From positions 408,280-472,279 of the forward strand of contig NZ_OBDY01000004.1 in the NCBI RefSeq assembly GCF_900215205.1: 64,000 nt of DNA, in the 5' to 3' direction. Each line of letters starts with the position of its first letter. Positions within the stretch are counted from its first letter, which is position 1. The stretch comes from Paractinoplanes atraurantiacus. GTDB taxonomy: Bacteria; Actinomycetota; Actinomycetes; Mycobacteriales; Micromonosporaceae. Below the pieces are notes generated by a model. That model worked only from the letters and a program-made list of their open reading frames with translations, did no database searches and was not told where the DNA came from. Below are positions 7,379 through 15,432 of the stretch, piece by piece. The translations under genes and the position numbers were made by a program.

Positions 7379-8521
7379 TTAGTGGCCGTTGAAGGCGTCC
7401 CGCATCCGGCTGAAGAAGCCGCCCTGCTTGCTGAGTTCGGCCACGTCCTCACCACGGGTCTTGGCGAAGTCGCGCAGCATGCGCTCCTGGTCGGCGGTCA
7501 GCTTGGTCGGCGTCTTGACGTCCAGGTGCACGAACAGGTCGCCCCGGCCCTGGCCCCGCAGGTGGGGCACACCCTTGCCCCGGATGCGCAGCGTGCTCGC
7601 CGGCTGGGTGCCCGACTTGACCTCGATGCCCTCTTCGCTGTCCAGCGTCTTGATCGTCAGACGGGTGCCGAGCGCGGCCGCCGTCATCGGCAGCGTCACC
7701 CGGCAGTGCAGGTCGTCGCCCTTGCGCGAGTAGACGTCGTGCGGGCGCTCGTGGATCTCCACGTAGAGGTCGCCGGGGGTGCCGCCACCGGGGCCGACCT
7801 CGCCCTGCTGGGCCAGCCGGATGCGCATGCCGTCCTCGACGCCGGCCGGGATCTTCACCGTCAGCGAGCGTCGGGTGCGCACGCGGCCGTCGCCGGCGCA
7901 CGTCGGGCAGGGGTGCGGGATGACCGTGCCGTGGCCCTGGCAGGTGGCGCAGGGACGCGACGAGACCACCTGGCCCAGGAAGGTGCGCTGCACGCTCTGC
8001 ACCTCGCCCCGGCCGGCACAGGTCTCACAGGTCGCCAGGTGGGTGCCCGGCGCCGTGCCCGCTCCCGAGCACTGCGTGCACAGCACCGCCGTGTCGACCG
8101 TGATCGGCGCCTCGACGCCGAAGGCCGTCTCGTTCAGGTCGAGCTCGAGCCGCAGGATCGCGTCCGCTCCCGGGCGGGTGCGCGGGCGCGGCCCACGGCC
8201 GCCGCCACCGGCCGCCGTGCCGAAGAAGGCGTCCATGATGTCCTGGAAGCCGACGAACGGGCCGCCGGCCCCGCCGGGACCGCCCGGTCCCATGCCGCCG
8301 CCGGGCGCGAGCGGGTCGCCGCCCAGGTCGACGATCTGGCGTTTCTGGTCGTCGGACAGGACCTCGTACGCCGCGTTGATGTCCTTGAACTTCTCGTGCG
8401 CTTCCGGGTCCGGGTTGACGTCCGGATGGTACTGCCGAGCCAGTTTGCGGTAGGCGCGCTTGATCTCGTCGTCGGTGGCTTCCCGGCTCACGCCGAGAAT
8501 GCCGTAGTAGTCCTTGGCCAC
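7379..8521 (-). CDS. dnaJ: Chaperone protein DnaJ (DnaJ2 type)
   Basis: 380 aa from GTG 8521 ([12 protein letters not shown]); an in-frame TTG seven codons upstream is less likely. J domain at residues 1-70 with HPD in YHPDVNPD, then a Gly/Pro-rich linker, a four-repeat CxxCxGxG zinc region ([32 protein letters not shown]) and the C-terminal substrate-binding domains. Hsp40 co-chaperone that stimulates DnaK ATPase. The start is 17 nt after the hrcA stop, so hrcA-dnaJ is one operon under the CIRCE element at 9581. Confidence 0.95.
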   Translation of the reverse strand: MAKDYYGILGVSREATDDEIKRAYRKLARQYHPDVNPDPEAHEKFKDINAAYEVLSDDQKRQIVDLGGDPLAPGGGMGPGGPGGAGGPFVGFQDIMDAFFGTAAGGGGRGPRPRTRPGADAILRLELDLNETAFGVEAPITVDTAVLCTQCSGAGTAPGTHLATCETCAGRGEVQSVQRTFLGQVVSSRPCATCQGHGTVIPHPCPTCAGDGRVRTRRSLTVKIPAGVEDGMRIRLAQQGEVGPGGGTPGDLYVEIHERPHDVYSRKGDDLHCRVTLPMTAAALGTRLTIKTLDSEEGIEVKSGTQPASTLRIRGKGVPHLRGQGRGDLFVHLDVKTPTKLTADQERMLRDFAKTRGEDVAELSKQGGFFSRMRDAFNGH

Positions 8522-8538
8522 GGGCTCCGCAATCCTCG

Positions 8539-9561
8539 TCAATTTTGTGCTAGAAGGTCGCCCACGTAGCGTGCCACCGCGCGCACGGTCGCGATGGTGC
8601 CGGGGTAGTCCATCCGGGTGGGGCCGAGCACACCGAGCCCACCGACGATCGTCGCACCGGGGCCGTACCCCGTGCTGACCACGGACGCCGACCGCAGGTT
8701 GTCGATCTCGTTCTCGTCGCCGATCCGGACCCTGGTGGTGCTCGGTTCCAGATCGCCGATCAGCTTCAGCAGGATGACCTCTTCCTCGAGGGCTTCGAGG
8801 ACCGGCCGGAGGGTGCCCTGGAAGTCCAGCACGCCCCCTCTTGTCAGGTTAGCCGTACCCGCCAACGCGAGGCGTTCCTCACTGCGCTCGACCAATGTCT
8901 CGAGGAGCACCGAGGCGAGGCAGGCCATCGTGGCCCGGCTCTCCGGCGTGCACTCGTCGACCAGGCCCTGCACCAGCGGCGGGGTCTCGGCGAGTTTCTT
9001 GCCGGCCAGTTTCTCGTTGACGCGGCGGCGCAGGTCGGTGACGTCGTCGGCCGGCACCGGGACCGGCAACTCGACCAGGCGCTGCTCGACGCGTCCGGTG
9101 TCGGCGATCATCACCAGCATGAGGCGCGTGGTGGAGATCGGCACCAGCTCGAGGTGGCGCACCGAGGATCGGGCCAGCGACGGGTACTGCACGACCGCGA
9201 CCTGGCGGGTGAGCTGCGCGAGCAGGCGCACCGTGCGGTGCACGACGTCGTCGAGGTCGACCGCGCCGATCAGGAACCGCTCGATGGCCCGCCGCTCGGC
9301 CGGGCTCAGCGCCTTGACCTTGGAGAGGCGGTCGACGAACAGCCGGTAGCCGGCGTCGGTGGGCACCCGGCCGGCGCTGGTGTGCGGCTGCCGGATGTAG
9401 CCCTCCTCCTCGAGCACCGCCATGTCGTTGCGCACGGTGGCCGGGGAGACGCCCAGCTGGTGGCGCTCGACCAGCGCCTTGCTGCCGACGGGCTCCTGGG
9501 TCTCGACGTAGTCCTCGACGATCGCCCGAAGCACTTCGAGCTTGCGGTCATCGAGACTCAT
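8539..9561 (-). CDS. hrcA: Heat-inducible transcription repressor HrcA
   Basis: 340 aa, full length for the family. N-terminal winged helix ([18 protein letters not shown], then [16 protein letters not shown], the HrcA signature), followed by the GAF-like dimerisation domain. ATG preceded by GGGGGAGGGG. HrcA represses class I heat-shock genes by binding CIRCE, and a CIRCE lies 20-46 nt upstream of its own start, so it is autoregulated. Stability of HrcA in other bacteria depends on GroEL. Confidence 0.95.
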   Translation of the reverse strand: MSLDDRKLEVLRAIVEDYVETQEPVGSKALVERHQLGVSPATVRNDMAVLEEEGYIRQPHTSAGRVPTDAGYRLFVDRLSKVKALSPAERRAIERFLIGAVDLDDVVHRTVRLLAQLTRQVAVVQYPSLARSSVRHLELVPISTTRLMLVMIADTGRVEQRLVELPVPVPADDVTDLRRRVNEKLAGKKLAETPPLVQGLVDECTPESRATMACLASVLLETLVERSEERLALAGTANLTRGGVLDFQGTLRPVLEALEEEVILLKLIGDLEPSTTRVRIGDENEIDNLRSASVVSTGYGPGATIVGGLGVLGPTRMDYPGTIATVRAVARYVGDLLAQN

Positions 9562-9580
9562 CTGACCCCTCCCCCATGAT

Positions 9581-9607
9581 TTGGCACTCCGGATGACAGA
9601 GTGCCAG
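9581..9607. promoter_or_regulatory. CIRCE operator (HrcA-binding site)
   Basis: GGCACTC-N9-GAGTGCC (core 9583-9605) matches the CIRCE consensus TTAGCACTC-N9-GAGTGCTAA, with G-C substitution at the outer T-A step. It lies just upstream of hrcA and predicts heat-shock control of hrcA-dnaJ2. Confidence 0.92.
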
Positions 9608-9703
9608 TCTACGTCGCCGCGGACGGCAGCGCGATGATCGAGTGCACTGTCTATTCATCCACCTGATCAGCATGTCGCCCTCGACCGCATTGAAGTGCGG
9701 CCC

Positions 9704-9709
9704 TACCGT
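9704..9709 (+). promoter_or_regulatory. TANNNT -10 element for a leaderless start
   Basis: TACCGT lies 7 nt upstream of ATG 9717 with no ribosome-binding site between, the spacing seen at leaderless actinobacterial genes. Confidence 0.5.
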
Positions 9710-9716
9710 GTCAGCC

Positions 9717-10274
9717 ATGACTGAACCGCCCCGCCCGCCTGGTGAGCCCGACCCCAACGACCCCACCAGGCCGTTCAACCCTTATGCGGCTAACGACCCG
9801 ACTTCCGGATCGACACCGCCGCCCTACACCCCACCGCCCGGCTACGGCCCGCCGCCGGGATATCAGCAGCCGGGATATCAGCAGCAGCCCCCGCCCGGCT
9901 ACCAGCCGGGCTACCAGGGCTACGGCGGCCCTACGCAGGACGACCGCACGTGGATCCTGGTCGCCCACTTCGGCGGGGCCGCGGGCGCTTTCCTCGGCGG
10001 TGGCCTCTCCGGCTGGATCGCTCCGCTGATCTCGCTGCTGGCCAAGGGCAATCAGTCGCCGTCGGTCCGCGCCGAGTCGGTGAAGGCGCTGAACTTCCAG
10101 ATCACCTGGGCGATCGCCACCCTGATCGGCTGGGTGACGTCGTGCATCGGCATCGGCTTCATCATCATCGCGGCGGCCGCGCTGATCGCCATCATCTTCG
10201 GCATCATCGCCGGCGTGAAGGCCAGCAACAACGAGCCGTACGACTATCCGATGTCCTTGAAGCTCATCAAGTAG
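9717..10274 (+). CDS. DUF4870-type membrane protein with Pro/Tyr/Gln-rich N-terminus
   Basis: 185 aa. Residues 1-75 are disordered and rich in P, G, Q and Y, with short repeats (GYQQPGYQQ). The rest has two or three hydrophobic segments. The first follows WILVAHFGGAAGAFLGGG. The second is in ALNFQITWAIATLIGWVTS. The last is an Ile/Ala-rich helix ending in GVKASNNEPYDYP. This is the pattern of the DUF4870 (Tic20-like) family. Function unknown; the Pro/Tyr-rich tail resembles cytosolic scaffolding tails. A leaderless start is likely. Confidence 0.8.
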   Translation: MTEPPRPPGEPDPNDPTRPFNPYAANDPTSGSTPPPYTPPPGYGPPPGYQQPGYQQQPPPGYQPGYQGYGGPTQDDRTWILVAHFGGAAGAFLGGGLSGWIAPLISLLAKGNQSPSVRAESVKALNFQITWAIATLIGWVTSCIGIGFIIIAAAALIAIIFGIIAGVKASNNEPYDYPMSLKLIK

Positions 10275-10277
10275 TCC

Positions 10278-10299
10278 GGCCGGGCACGGGGGCCCGGCC
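10278..10299. terminator. Hairpin between convergent genes
   Basis: GGCCGGGC (10278-10285) pairs perfectly with GCCCGGCC (10292-10299) around a 6-nt loop. It sits exactly between the DUF4870 gene and the hemW stop, so it can serve both strands. No U-tract. Confidence 0.6.
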
Positions 10300-10300
10300 T

Positions 10301-11506
10301 CTAGAAGACCACGTCGCGGATCACGGCGTCGGCCAGCAGACGGCCACGCAGGGTCAGTTCCAAACGGCCTTTCTCGTACGCCGTCACGTCGAGCAGCCCG
10401 TTGGCCAGCGCCTGTTTCGCACCCACCTGGTCGACCCGGTCGAGGCCGATCCCCTCGCGCAGCCGCACCCGCAGCATCACGTCCTCGACGTGCCGGTCCT
10501 CGCTCGTCAGCAGCTCACGGGCAAGACCGGGAGAAACACCTTCTTCGAGCCTTTGCGCGTACGCCGTGGGGTGCTTGACGTTCCACCAGCGCACCCCTCC
10601 GACGTGGCTGTGCGCGCCCGGCCCGAGACCCCACCAGTCGGCGCCGGTCCAGTAGAGCAGGTTGTGCCGGCAGCGGGCCTCGTCCGAGGTGGCCCAGTTC
10701 GACACCTCGTACCACCCGAAGCCGGCCTCGCTCAGCTGCCGCTCGGCCGCCAGGTAGCGGTCGGCGGCGACGTCGTCCGAGGGGTACGGGATCTCGCCGC
10801 GCCGCATGCGGGCGGCCATCCGGGTGCCGTCCTCGACGATCAGCGAGTACGCGCTGACGTGGTCGACGCCCGCGCCGATCACCGCCCGCAGCGACGCGTC
10901 GAAGTCCTCGGCCGTCTCCCCCGGCGTTCCGTAGATCAGGTCGAGGTTGACGTGCTCGAATCCGGCCTCGCGGGCCTCGAGCGCGGCCTGCGGCGCCCGC
11001 CCCGCCGTGTGCTTGCGGTCCAGGATCCGCAGCACCGTGGGCGCCGCTGACTGCATGCCCAGCGAGATCCGGTTGAAGCCGTGCCGCCGCAGCGTCCGCA
11101 GATACGACGGGTCCACGGATTCGGGATTGGCCTCGGTGGTGATCTCAGCCCCGGGAGCGAGCCCCCACGTCTCATCGATCCCGTTGAGGATCCGCCCGAG
11201 ATCGTCGGCACTCAGGAGTGTCGGCGTCCCACCACCGAAGAACACGGTGTCCACTTTATCCGGATTTATGGCTTTACGCGCCAGTCGAAGCTCGCGCAAG
11301 ACTGTCGAGGCGTATGAATCTCGGCTAGCCCCACCCCCCAACTCGGAGGCGGTGTACGTGTTGAAGTCGCAGTAGCCACATCTTGACGCGCAGAACGGTA
11401 CGTGGACATAGACCGCGAACCCGTTCTTGCCGACCTCAGCCGTCGCGGTAGCGGGAAGCGACCCGTCAGAAGGAACAGGTGAACCATCGGGAAGTGCGCC
11501 GGCCAT
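10301..11506 (-). CDS. hemW: HemW-like radical SAM protein
   Basis: 401 aa. Radical SAM motif CASRCGYC (CxxxCxxC) at about residues 38-45, preceded by VYVHVPFC. It also has FFGGGTPTLL and the ISLGMQSAAPTVL block of the HemN/HemW group, and a C-terminal HemN domain. HemW was long annotated as oxygen-independent coproporphyrinogen oxidase, but characterised HemW proteins bind haem and act as haem chaperones. The usual HemN-specific N-terminal features are absent. Divergent from the enoyl-CoA hydratase gene with a 36-nt gap. Confidence 0.9.
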   Translation of the reverse strand: MAGALPDGSPVPSDGSLPATATAEVGKNGFAVYVHVPFCASRCGYCDFNTYTASELGGGASRDSYASTVLRELRLARKAINPDKVDTVFFGGGTPTLLSADDLGRILNGIDETWGLAPGAEITTEANPESVDPSYLRTLRRHGFNRISLGMQSAAPTVLRILDRKHTAGRAPQAALEAREAGFEHVNLDLIYGTPGETAEDFDASLRAVIGAGVDHVSAYSLIVEDGTRMAARMRRGEIPYPSDDVAADRYLAAERQLSEAGFGWYEVSNWATSDEARCRHNLLYWTGADWWGLGPGAHSHVGGVRWWNVKHPTAYAQRLEEGVSPGLARELLTSEDRHVEDVMLRVRLREGIGLDRVDQVGAKQALANGLLDVTAYEKGRLELTLRGRLLADAVIRDVVF

Positions 11507-11530
11507 CCGTCAAGTGTGCACGCCGCCCGT

Positions 11531-11536
11531 TAGGGT
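11531..11536 (+). promoter_or_regulatory. TANNNT -10 element for a leaderless start
   Basis: TAGGGT is followed by 6 nt and then ATG 11543. No ribosome-binding site fits in the gap. Confidence 0.5.
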
Positions 11537-11542
11537 GCCGCC

Positions 11543-12316
11543 ATGGCTCTGGTCCGTACCGTCACCGACGCCGGGGTGACCACCATGACCCTGGACAGCC
11601 CGGCGAACCGCAACGCTCTTTCCACTCCTCTCATGCGCGAGCTGCTGAACGCGCTGGCCGAGGCCCTGACCGACGCCTCGGTCCGGGTCGTGGTCCTCTC
11701 GCACACCGGCCCGGTCTTCTGCTCGGGCGCCGACCTCAAGGAGACGGCCGAGGCCCGCGAGACCGGCCGGGTCCCGGCCGAGCTGCTGGCCGACGTGCTG
11801 GCCGCGCTCTGGGAGTTCCCCAAGCCGGTGGTCGCGCGCGTCGGCGGTCCCGCTCGCGCCGGCGGTCTCGGCCTGATCGCCGCGGCCGACATCGCCGTCT
11901 GCACGGACGAGGCGACGTTCGCCTTCTCCGAGGTACGCCTCGGCGTCATCCCGGCCGTGATCAGCGCGACCGTGCTGCCCCGCCTGGCGCCCCGTGCGGC
12001 CGCCGAGCTCTACCTCACCGGCGACGTCTTCGACGGGTTCCGGGCCCGCGACGTCGGCCTCGTCACCGCGGTCACCACGGCCGGGGAGCTCGACGAAACG
12101 GTGTCGCGGTACTGCGCCAGCCTGGTGCGAGGCGGGCCACTCGCCCTTGCGGGTGCCAAACAGCTTCTCCGCCGTACGCCCAATGAAAGCGTCCGTGAGG
12201 AGCTCGCAGAACTCTCACAGCGTTCGGCGGCATACTTCCGCTCGGCCGAGGGCCGCGAGGGCGTGGCCGCCTTCCGGGAGAAGCGCGACGCCGTCTGGGT
12301 CCCAGTGACCAGGTAG
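11543..12316 (+). CDS. Enoyl-CoA hydratase/isomerase family protein
   Basis: 257 aa, the usual crotonase length. It shows LDSPANRNALSTPLM near the N-terminus, the oxyanion-hole region SGADLKETAEA (about residues 64-74), GGPARAGGLGLIAAADIAV and FSEVRLGVIPAVIS, where the family places its second catalytic glutamate. Probably a fatty-acid or branched-chain acyl-CoA hydratase, possibly the methylglutaconyl-CoA hydratase group. No beta-oxidation partner is adjacent, so specificity is open. Confidence 0.85.
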   Translation: MALVRTVTDAGVTTMTLDSPANRNALSTPLMRELLNALAEALTDASVRVVVLSHTGPVFCSGADLKETAEARETGRVPAELLADVLAALWEFPKPVVARVGGPARAGGLGLIAAADIAVCTDEATFAFSEVRLGVIPAVISATVLPRLAPRAAAELYLTGDVFDGFRARDVGLVTAVTTAGELDETVSRYCASLVRGGPLALAGAKQLLRRTPNESVREELAELSQRSAAYFRSAEGREGVAAFREKRDAVWVPVTR

Positions 12317-12354
12317 AGGTGATCTCGTTGACTACTCTTGTTGCCTGAACAACC

Positions 12355-13227
12355 TTGGGGGTGTGGGTGCGCAGGACACCGGTCGTGGCGGCGCTGGCGG
12401 TGGTCACGCTCGTCGGTGCGCTCGGCGTGTTCGCCGTCGTCCGCTCGTTCTCCGGCGGCCTCAAGCTGCCCCGCATCGGCCCGGAGTGCGTCGTGCGGGC
12501 CGACGGCGAGGTCACGCTCGACTACGTGCAGATGGCCAACGCCGCCACGATCACCGCCGTCGGCGTGCGCAAGGGCATGCCCGAGCGGGCCGTGGTGATC
12601 GCGCTGGCCACCGCGCTCCAGGAGTCGAAGCTGGAGAACCTCGACACCGGCGACCGCGACTCGGTCGGCCTCTTCCAGCAGCGCCCCAGCCAGGGCTGGG
12701 GCACGGTCGAGAAGATCAAGGACCCGAGATACTCGGCCGACAAGTTCTACACCGCGCTCAAGAAGGTCAAGGGCTACCAGAAGATGCGGGTCACCGACGC
12801 CGCGCAGAAGGTGCAGCGCTCGGCCTACCCCAACGCGTACGAGAAGTGGGCCGACGAGTCGGCCGTGCTGGCCAAGGCGCTGACCGGCCGGGCGACCGGC
12901 GCGGTGGAGTGCTCGGTGAGCGGCTCGCCGGTGCTGCGCGGCGCCGCCGCCTCGGCCGCCCTGCTCGAGGGTCTGCGGCTCGACTGGGGCAAGGGCCTGA
13001 CCGAGTCGGCCACCACCGGGCCGGCGGCCGGCCTGACCGTCGCGGTCGCCGACGTGAACGCCGGCTGGCGCTATGCCCACTGGCTCGTCGCTCATGCGTC
13101 CGCGACCGGCCTCGAACGGGTACGTTTCGCCGATCTCGAGTGGCACGCGCCCGACGGCAAGTGGCAGGCGGCGACCGCGCAGGGTGGCGCCGACAGCCGG
13201 CGCGTGATCGCCGAAGTGTTCGATTGA
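12355..13227 (+). CDS. Membrane-anchored, lysozyme-like conserved actinobacterial protein
   Basis: 290 aa from TTG 12355; GTG 12361 or 12367 are equally possible, and GGGGG at 12357-12361 would suit 12367. One N-terminal transmembrane helix or uncleaved signal (VVAALAVVTLVGALGVFAVV), then an extracytoplasmic domain. The block ALQESKLENLDTGDRDSVG with LFQQRPSQGWGT recalls the active-site region of lytic transglycosylases (catalytic Glu in QESK), so a wall hydrolase is possible. Unproven; it could be a non-catalytic relative. Monocistronic, ending at a hairpin. Confidence 0.7.
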   Translation: MGVWVRRTPVVAALAVVTLVGALGVFAVVRSFSGGLKLPRIGPECVVRADGEVTLDYVQMANAATITAVGVRKGMPERAVVIALATALQESKLENLDTGDRDSVGLFQQRPSQGWGTVEKIKDPRYSADKFYTALKKVKGYQKMRVTDAAQKVQRSAYPNAYEKWADESAVLAKALTGRATGAVECSVSGSPVLRGAAASAALLEGLRLDWGKGLTESATTGPAAGLTVAVADVNAGWRYAHWLVAHASATGLERVRFADLEWHAPDGKWQAATAQGGADSRRVIAEVFD

Positions 13228-13268
13228 CGTCCGATTTTCGGTGCGTGGCCGGAAATTTCGGACGGCGT
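13228..13268 (+). terminator. Hairpin terminator immediately after a stop codon
   Basis: CGTCCGA (13228-13234) pairs with TCGGACG (13258-13264). An inner TTTTCGG/CCGGAAA stem has a TT bulge, and GCGTTTCCC follows. It begins on the base after the TGA of the preceding gene. Confidence 0.6.
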
Positions 13269-13367
13269 TTCCCTCACCCTGAGTGAGTGCGGCCGTTTCC
13301 GGTACGCAGTTGCGTAGCGTATACATCGACGTGGACAGACAGCTACCACCCTGGTACTAAGTAGGAC

Positions 13368-15005
13368 GTGTCGAGGGCGATCGAGTGGATCCTTCTAGGT
13401 TCTGGCAGCTGTCTGGCGATCCTGGCGGGGGTGCGCCGGTACCGTCCGGCCCGATGCGGCCCCTGGCTGCTGCTGGCCGCCGCGGTCGCGGCGCTGGCCA
13501 CGGGAGACGTCTTCTTCGCTCTGCGTGATCACGGCGTGGCCGACGCCTTCTACCTGGCGATGTACGTGCTGGTGGCCGGCGCGCTGCTGCGGTTCACCAG
13601 CGGCGGCTCGGTGATCGGCGACCGGGCCCGGCTGATCGACCTGGTCGCCTTCGCCTGCGCCAGCCTGCTCGTCCTCTGGGTTTTCGTGTTCGGCGGCATG
13701 TCCGAGCTGGGCGGCATCTCGGCGGCCGACGTGATCGGCTCGATCCTGCTGGTCGGGGTGGCGGTGCGGCTCACCCTGGCCACCGGCCGCAACATCGCGG
13801 CCATGCTGCTGCTCCTGGGCGCGGTGGGCATGCTGGCCGGCGACATCGTCTATCCGCTGGCGCCGGGCACGGCCTCCGAGACCGGATATCGCGTGCTCTA
13901 CATAGCGTGGGGTCTGGCCGCGCTGCACCCGTCGATGACCAGGCTGACCATGCCGGAGACCCCGCGCCCGGCCGCGTGGCGCGGCCATTGGGCGGCGCTG
14001 CTGGTCCTCTCGGTGGCGACCCCGCCGCTGGTCCTGATGATCGAGGCGCTCACCGGCACGGTGGAGGACGGCGTGCCGATCGCCGTGGCCGCCGCGATCA
14101 CCCTCACCCTGATGATCACCCGGCTGGCCGACGCCGTGACCTTGAACAGCCGCGCCCTGGCCCGCGAGCGTGGCCTGCGCGGCGCGAGCGCCGATCTGGT
14201 GGCCGCGGCCGACCTGCCGGCCGTCGACGAGGCGGTCCGCTCCGCCGTCGCCATCCTGCTGCCGGCGCAGACCGTGGAGCGTGTGGTCTTCGCCACTGAC
14301 GACCGCCAGATGGCGCTGGCCGCCCTGCCACCGGCGCCGGCCGGCCGCCGCACCCGCAGTTGGTGGGCCGACGAGTCGCCTTCGGACGAGGGCACCCTGA
14401 TCTGCCCGCTCTGGCTGGAGCCGCTGGCTGTGGCCCGCCCCAGCGGCGGCGCCCTGGTGCTGACCGGCCGCCGCGACGCTCTGGCCGCCGCCCGCGACGC
14501 CTTGGAGGTGCTGGCCGGCCAGGCCGCCCTGGCCCTCGACCGGATCAGCCTGGTCGAGGCGGTCGGCCGCCGCGACAGCGACCTCTACCTGCGCGCTGTG
14601 ATCCGTAACACAGCGGAGCTGATGCTGGTGCTGGACGAGGATCAGCGGGTCCGTTACGCCAGCCCCGGCCTGCACGACCTGCTGGGCGACGACGACCTCT
14701 CCCCGCTGTCCACCTTCGCCGACCTGGTCGACTCCGACGACCGGGGCCAGATCCGCCGGGCGTTCGCCACCGGCGGCGACGGCACGATCTTCTGCGCGCT
14801 GCGCCGTACCGATCAGAGCCGCGTGCTGGTCGAGGCCACCTACCGCGATCTGCGCGAGGACCGCCTGGTCCAGGGTTTCGTGGTGACGATGCGCAGCGTC
14901 ACCGAGGGCCAGACCGCGGTCGAGCACCTTCCGCATCGGGATCAGGTGGAAGATCTGCCGGCCTGGGTCAACCGCCGCAGCGCCCAGCACAAGTTCCGGT
15001 ACTGA
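13368..15005 (+). CDS. Membrane sensor protein with GAF and PAS domains, no output domain
   Basis: 545 aa, GTG start. Residues 1-260 hold about eight to ten hydrophobic helices, an MASE-like membrane sensor. Residues ~275-395 form a GAF-like domain ending in VLAGQAALALDRISLVEAVG. Residues ~400-510 form a PAS domain (AELMLVLDEDQRVRYASPGL). The protein then ends with a short tail. Proteins with this front half usually continue into GGDEF/EAL (cyclic-di-GMP) or kinase domains, and none follows before the terminator at 15024. Either a stand-alone sensor that works through a partner or a shortened paralogue. No frameshift is evident at the end. Confidence 0.75.
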   Translation: MSRAIEWILLGSGSCLAILAGVRRYRPARCGPWLLLAAAVAALATGDVFFALRDHGVADAFYLAMYVLVAGALLRFTSGGSVIGDRARLIDLVAFACASLLVLWVFVFGGMSELGGISAADVIGSILLVGVAVRLTLATGRNIAAMLLLLGAVGMLAGDIVYPLAPGTASETGYRVLYIAWGLAALHPSMTRLTMPETPRPAAWRGHWAALLVLSVATPPLVLMIEALTGTVEDGVPIAVAAAITLTLMITRLADAVTLNSRALARERGLRGASADLVAAADLPAVDEAVRSAVAILLPAQTVERVVFATDDRQMALAALPPAPAGRRTRSWWADESPSDEGTLICPLWLEPLAVARPSGGALVLTGRRDALAAARDALEVLAGQAALALDRISLVEAVGRRDSDLYLRAVIRNTAELMLVLDEDQRVRYASPGLHDLLGDDDLSPLSTFADLVDSDDRGQIRRAFATGGDGTIFCALRRTDQSRVLVEATYRDLREDRLVQGFVVTMRSVTEGQTAVEHLPHRDQVEDLPAWVNRRSAQHKFRY

Positions 15006-15023
15006 GACTTTCCCGCACACGCA

Positions 15024-15060
15024 CGAAGCGCCGGACCCGAAGGTCCGGCGCTTCGTTTAC
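15024..15060. terminator. Strong intrinsic terminator between convergent genes
   Basis: A 14-bp perfect stem (15024-15037 CGAAGCGCCGGACC with 15042-15055) with a CGAA tetraloop, followed by TTT on the plus strand. It ends the GAF-PAS gene and can also stop the convergent small membrane gene. Confidence 0.9.
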
Positions 15061-15074
15061 TTCAGGCTTGTGCC

Positions 15075-15350
15075 TTACCGGGTGAGGCGGCGACGACCGC
15101 CGACACCCGCCACCAGGGCAACACCGATCGCGGCCAGGACGACCTGGAAGAACAGCTCGATCCAGTCGAAGCCCTTGGTGTCCGCGACACCGGTGGCACG
15201 GGCGATCACGGTGCCCAGCAGGGCGGCCACGACGCCGATGACCAGGGTCAGCCACAGCGGGATGTTCTGCTTGCCGGGTACGACCAGGCGGCCCAGGGCG
15301 CCGATGATGAGACCGACGATGAGCGCGGTGATGATGCCGGTGACAGTCAT
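15075..15350 (-). CDS. GlsB/YeaQ/YmgE-family small membrane protein
   Basis: 91 aa with three hydrophobic helices (ITALIVGLIIGALGRLVVPG, WLTLVIGVVAALLGTVIA, LFFQVVLAAIGVALVAGVGG). This is the transglycosylase-associated protein family, a short membrane protein often linked to general stress response. ATG preceded by GAGGAGGAA. Between lepA and the terminator at 15024. No catalytic residues are visible. Confidence 0.85.
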   Translation of the reverse strand: MTVTGIITALIVGLIIGALGRLVVPGKQNIPLWLTLVIGVVAALLGTVIARATGVADTKGFDWIELFFQVVLAAIGVALVAGVGGRRRLTR

Positions 15351-15432
15351 TGGGGGTTCCTCCTCGGGGGTGGAGCATTTGTTGCGTCCGTCGAGCCCCA
15401 GAGTTCCCGACTCCCCCGAAAGCCAAACCGCC

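Noticed and set aside
8522..8542. Upstream TTG start for dnaJ
   Set aside because: It would add seven residues absent from DnaJ proteins, while GTG 8521 gives the conserved [10 protein letters not shown] start.
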